Shown here piece by piece: positions 7,256 to 8,556 of a DNA stretch of 8,556 nt. Position 1 is the stretch's first letter. Each line of letters begins with the position of its first letter. The DNA lies in assembly GCA_025363535.1 (NCBI GenBank), contig JANYDP010000108.1:1-8556 (forward strand), given 5' to 3'. A program made the position numbers and the translations under genes. The notes beneath the pieces were generated by a model. That model saw only the letters and a program-made list of their open reading frames with translations, was not told the origin of the DNA and ran no database searches. The stretch is from Verrucomicrobiota bacterium. GTDB taxonomy: Bacteria; Verrucomicrobiota; Verrucomicrobiia; Limisphaerales; CAIQOK01.

Positions 7256-8556
7256 ATGCGCTTGCGAATTTATACTCTGTCCGGCCTGCTGCTTGCCGGA
7301 ATCATTTCGGCCAACGCCCGTGCGGATTCCTTCGCCGACAGCCAGCCATCCGCGAAGATCACGCCCGCCGCGCCGCCGCAAGCGCAGCCGTTCAGCCTGC
7401 ACGATGTACGGTTGCTCAACGGCCCATTCAAGGTCGGCCAGGACATTGGTGCGAACTATCTTTTGAGCCTCGAACCCGACCGGTTGCTGGCGGGCTTTCG
7501 TCAGGATGCCGGGTTGGTGGCGAAGGCGAAATCTTACGGCGGCTGGGAATCAATGGGCATCGCCGGCCATACGCTGGGACATTACCTGAGTGCGTGCGCG
7601 ATGGCCTGGGCTTCCACGGGCGACAAACAATTTCGCGACCGCGCAAATTACATGGTGGATGAACTCGCCGCGTGCCAGCAGGCCAACGGCGATGGCTACG
7701 TGGCTGCGATTCCCGGTGGCAAGCAGGCTTATGCGGAAGTCGCCGCCGGCAACATCCGCTCGGCGGGTTTTGATCTGAACGGCATCTGGGTGCCGAACTA
7801 TACGATGCACAAAGTGCTCGCCGGCTTGCGGGATGCCTATCGCCTGTGCAACAACGCAAAGGCGTTAAAAGTTTCCCAAGGCCTCGCCGACTGGTTCGAG
7901 AAAACTTTGTCCGGCCTCAACGAGGAACAGATGCAGAAGATTCTCGCCGCCGAGCATGGAGGAATGAACGAAGTCCTCGCCGATCTTTACGCCGACACCG
8001 GCGACGCGCGATATCTCGCGCTCTCGCGGCGGTTTCATCACAAGGCAATTCTCGATCCGCTCGCGCTGGGTGAAGATATTTTGCCCGGCAAACATGCCAA
8101 CACGCAGATTCCAAAAATCATCGGCCTCGCCACGCGCTATGAAATTACCGGTGATGCCAGCGACCGCGCCGCCGCCGAGTTTTTCTGGGACCGCGTCGTG
8201 CATCATCACAGCTACGTCACCGGCGGACATTGCGAGGCGGAACATTTCGGGCCGCCGGACAAGTTGAACGACCGCCTTACTCCAGTCACCACCGAGACCT
8301 GCAACGTCTATAACATGCTCAAGCTTACCGAGCACGTCTTTGGCTGGAACCCCAACGCGGCGGCCGCTGATTTTTACGAACGCGCGTTGCTCAACCACAT
8401 CCGCGGCTCGCAACACCCCGATGGCCGCGTGATTTACAACGTCTCGCTCAAGCCGGGCTTTCACAAGGAATACCAGTCGCTGACGAACGGTTTCACCTGC
8501 TGCGTCGGCACGGGCATGGAGAACCATTCCAAATACGCGGACACGATTTATTTTCA
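7256..8556 (+). CDS. Secreted DUF1680 beta-L-arabinofuranosidase, GH127/GH146 type (3' truncated by window)
   Basis: The frame opens at ATG 7256 and stays open to the window edge (433 codons; family members are usually about 600-800 residues), so the C-terminus is missing. An in-frame stop at 7211 and the lack of any other ATG between support this start. A Sec signal peptide (MRLRIYTLSGLLLAG..., cleavage near residue 23 after ANARA) sends it out of the cytoplasm. The mature part begins with FSLHDVRLLNGPF, then YGGWES (94-99) and GHTLGHYLSA (104-113), all typical of the (alpha/alpha)6-barrel DUF1680 family. ETCNVYNMLKLT gives Glu347 and Cys349, and TCCVGTG gives Cys415 and Cys416. Together they match the Zn-binding Glu/Cys/Cys/Cys set of HypBA1, in which the first Cys of the pair is the nucleophile. 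The VGTGMENH after the Cys pair differs from the PPN of classical GH127 and suggests GH146. The enzyme should release beta-linked L-arabinofuranose and complement the GH51 alpha-enzyme. Confidence 0.92.
   Translation, partial: MRLRIYTLSGLLLAGIISANARADSFADSQPSAKITPAAPPQAQPFSLHDVRLLNGPFKVGQDIGANYLLSLEPDRLLAGFRQDAGLVAKAKSYGGWESMGIAGHTLGHYLSACAMAWASTGDKQFRDRANYMVDELAACQQANGDGYVAAIPGGKQAYAEVAAGNIRSAGFDLNGIWVPNYTMHKVLAGLRDAYRLCNNAKALKVSQGLADWFEKTLSGLNEEQMQKILAAEHGGMNEVLADLYADTGDARYLALSRRFHHKAILDPLALGEDILPGKHANTQIPKIIGLATRYEITGDASDRAAAEFFWDRVVHHHSYVTGGHCEAEHFGPPDKLNDRLTPVTTETCNVYNMLKLTEHVFGWNPNAAAADFYERALLNHIRGSQHPDGRVIYNVSLKPGFHKEYQSLTNGFTCCVGTGMENHSKYADTIYF

Noticed and set aside
7865..8527. 220-codon minus-strand open frame opposite the GH127/GH146 gene
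   Set aside because: It overlaps the conserved ETC and CC motifs of the DUF1680 enzyme on the other strand and has no recognisable family features.

Overview
The window looks like part of a polysaccharide-degradation locus from a GC-rich bacterium, most likely a member of Verrucomicrobiota (Limisphaerales/Pedosphaera-like). This guess rests on three things: the very large LamG/Ig-rich secreted redox protein, its C-terminal tail style (an acidic Asp/Gly repeat followed by a module ending in NHFFRVKV), and the absence of clear Shine-Dalgarno sequences before the starts. It is inferred from style, not from a marker gene.

Layout. Positions 1-76 hold the last 24 codons of an unidentified plus-strand gene. 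A perfect GC-rich hairpin (79-104) separates it from a convergent gene, 122-2080 (minus), encoding a secreted GH51 alpha-L-arabinofuranosidase with an N-terminal CBM4_9-like domain. Upstream of that gene is an 81-base gap with a second hairpin (2125-2153). Then comes a 1655-residue minus-strand protein (2162-7129) that joins two LamG domains, Ig/fibronectin-like domains, a PQQ-type glucose/sorbosone dehydrogenase propeller, a diheme cytochrome c region of the SO2930/HNE_0200 type and a Ca-binding-like tail. A 126-base divergent intergenic region (7130-7255) contains a perfect 13-bp palindrome. From 7256 to the window end runs a plus-strand secreted DUF1680 enzyme (GH127/GH146 beta-L-arabinofuranosidase), cut off by the window.

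How the genes may work together. The two hydrolases cleave opposite anomers of L-arabinofuranose. They could jointly strip arabinan side chains of pectin or the arabino-oligosaccharides of hydroxyproline-rich plant glycoproteins. All three complete or near-complete genes carry export signals, so the chemistry is extracytoplasmic. The dehydrogenase-cytochrome fusion could oxidise a released aldose and pass electrons through its own hemes. This coupling is an inference from gene neighbourhood and domain content. The fusion protein is the most unusual item here. I saw no RNA genes, CRISPR array, insertion sequence or origin.
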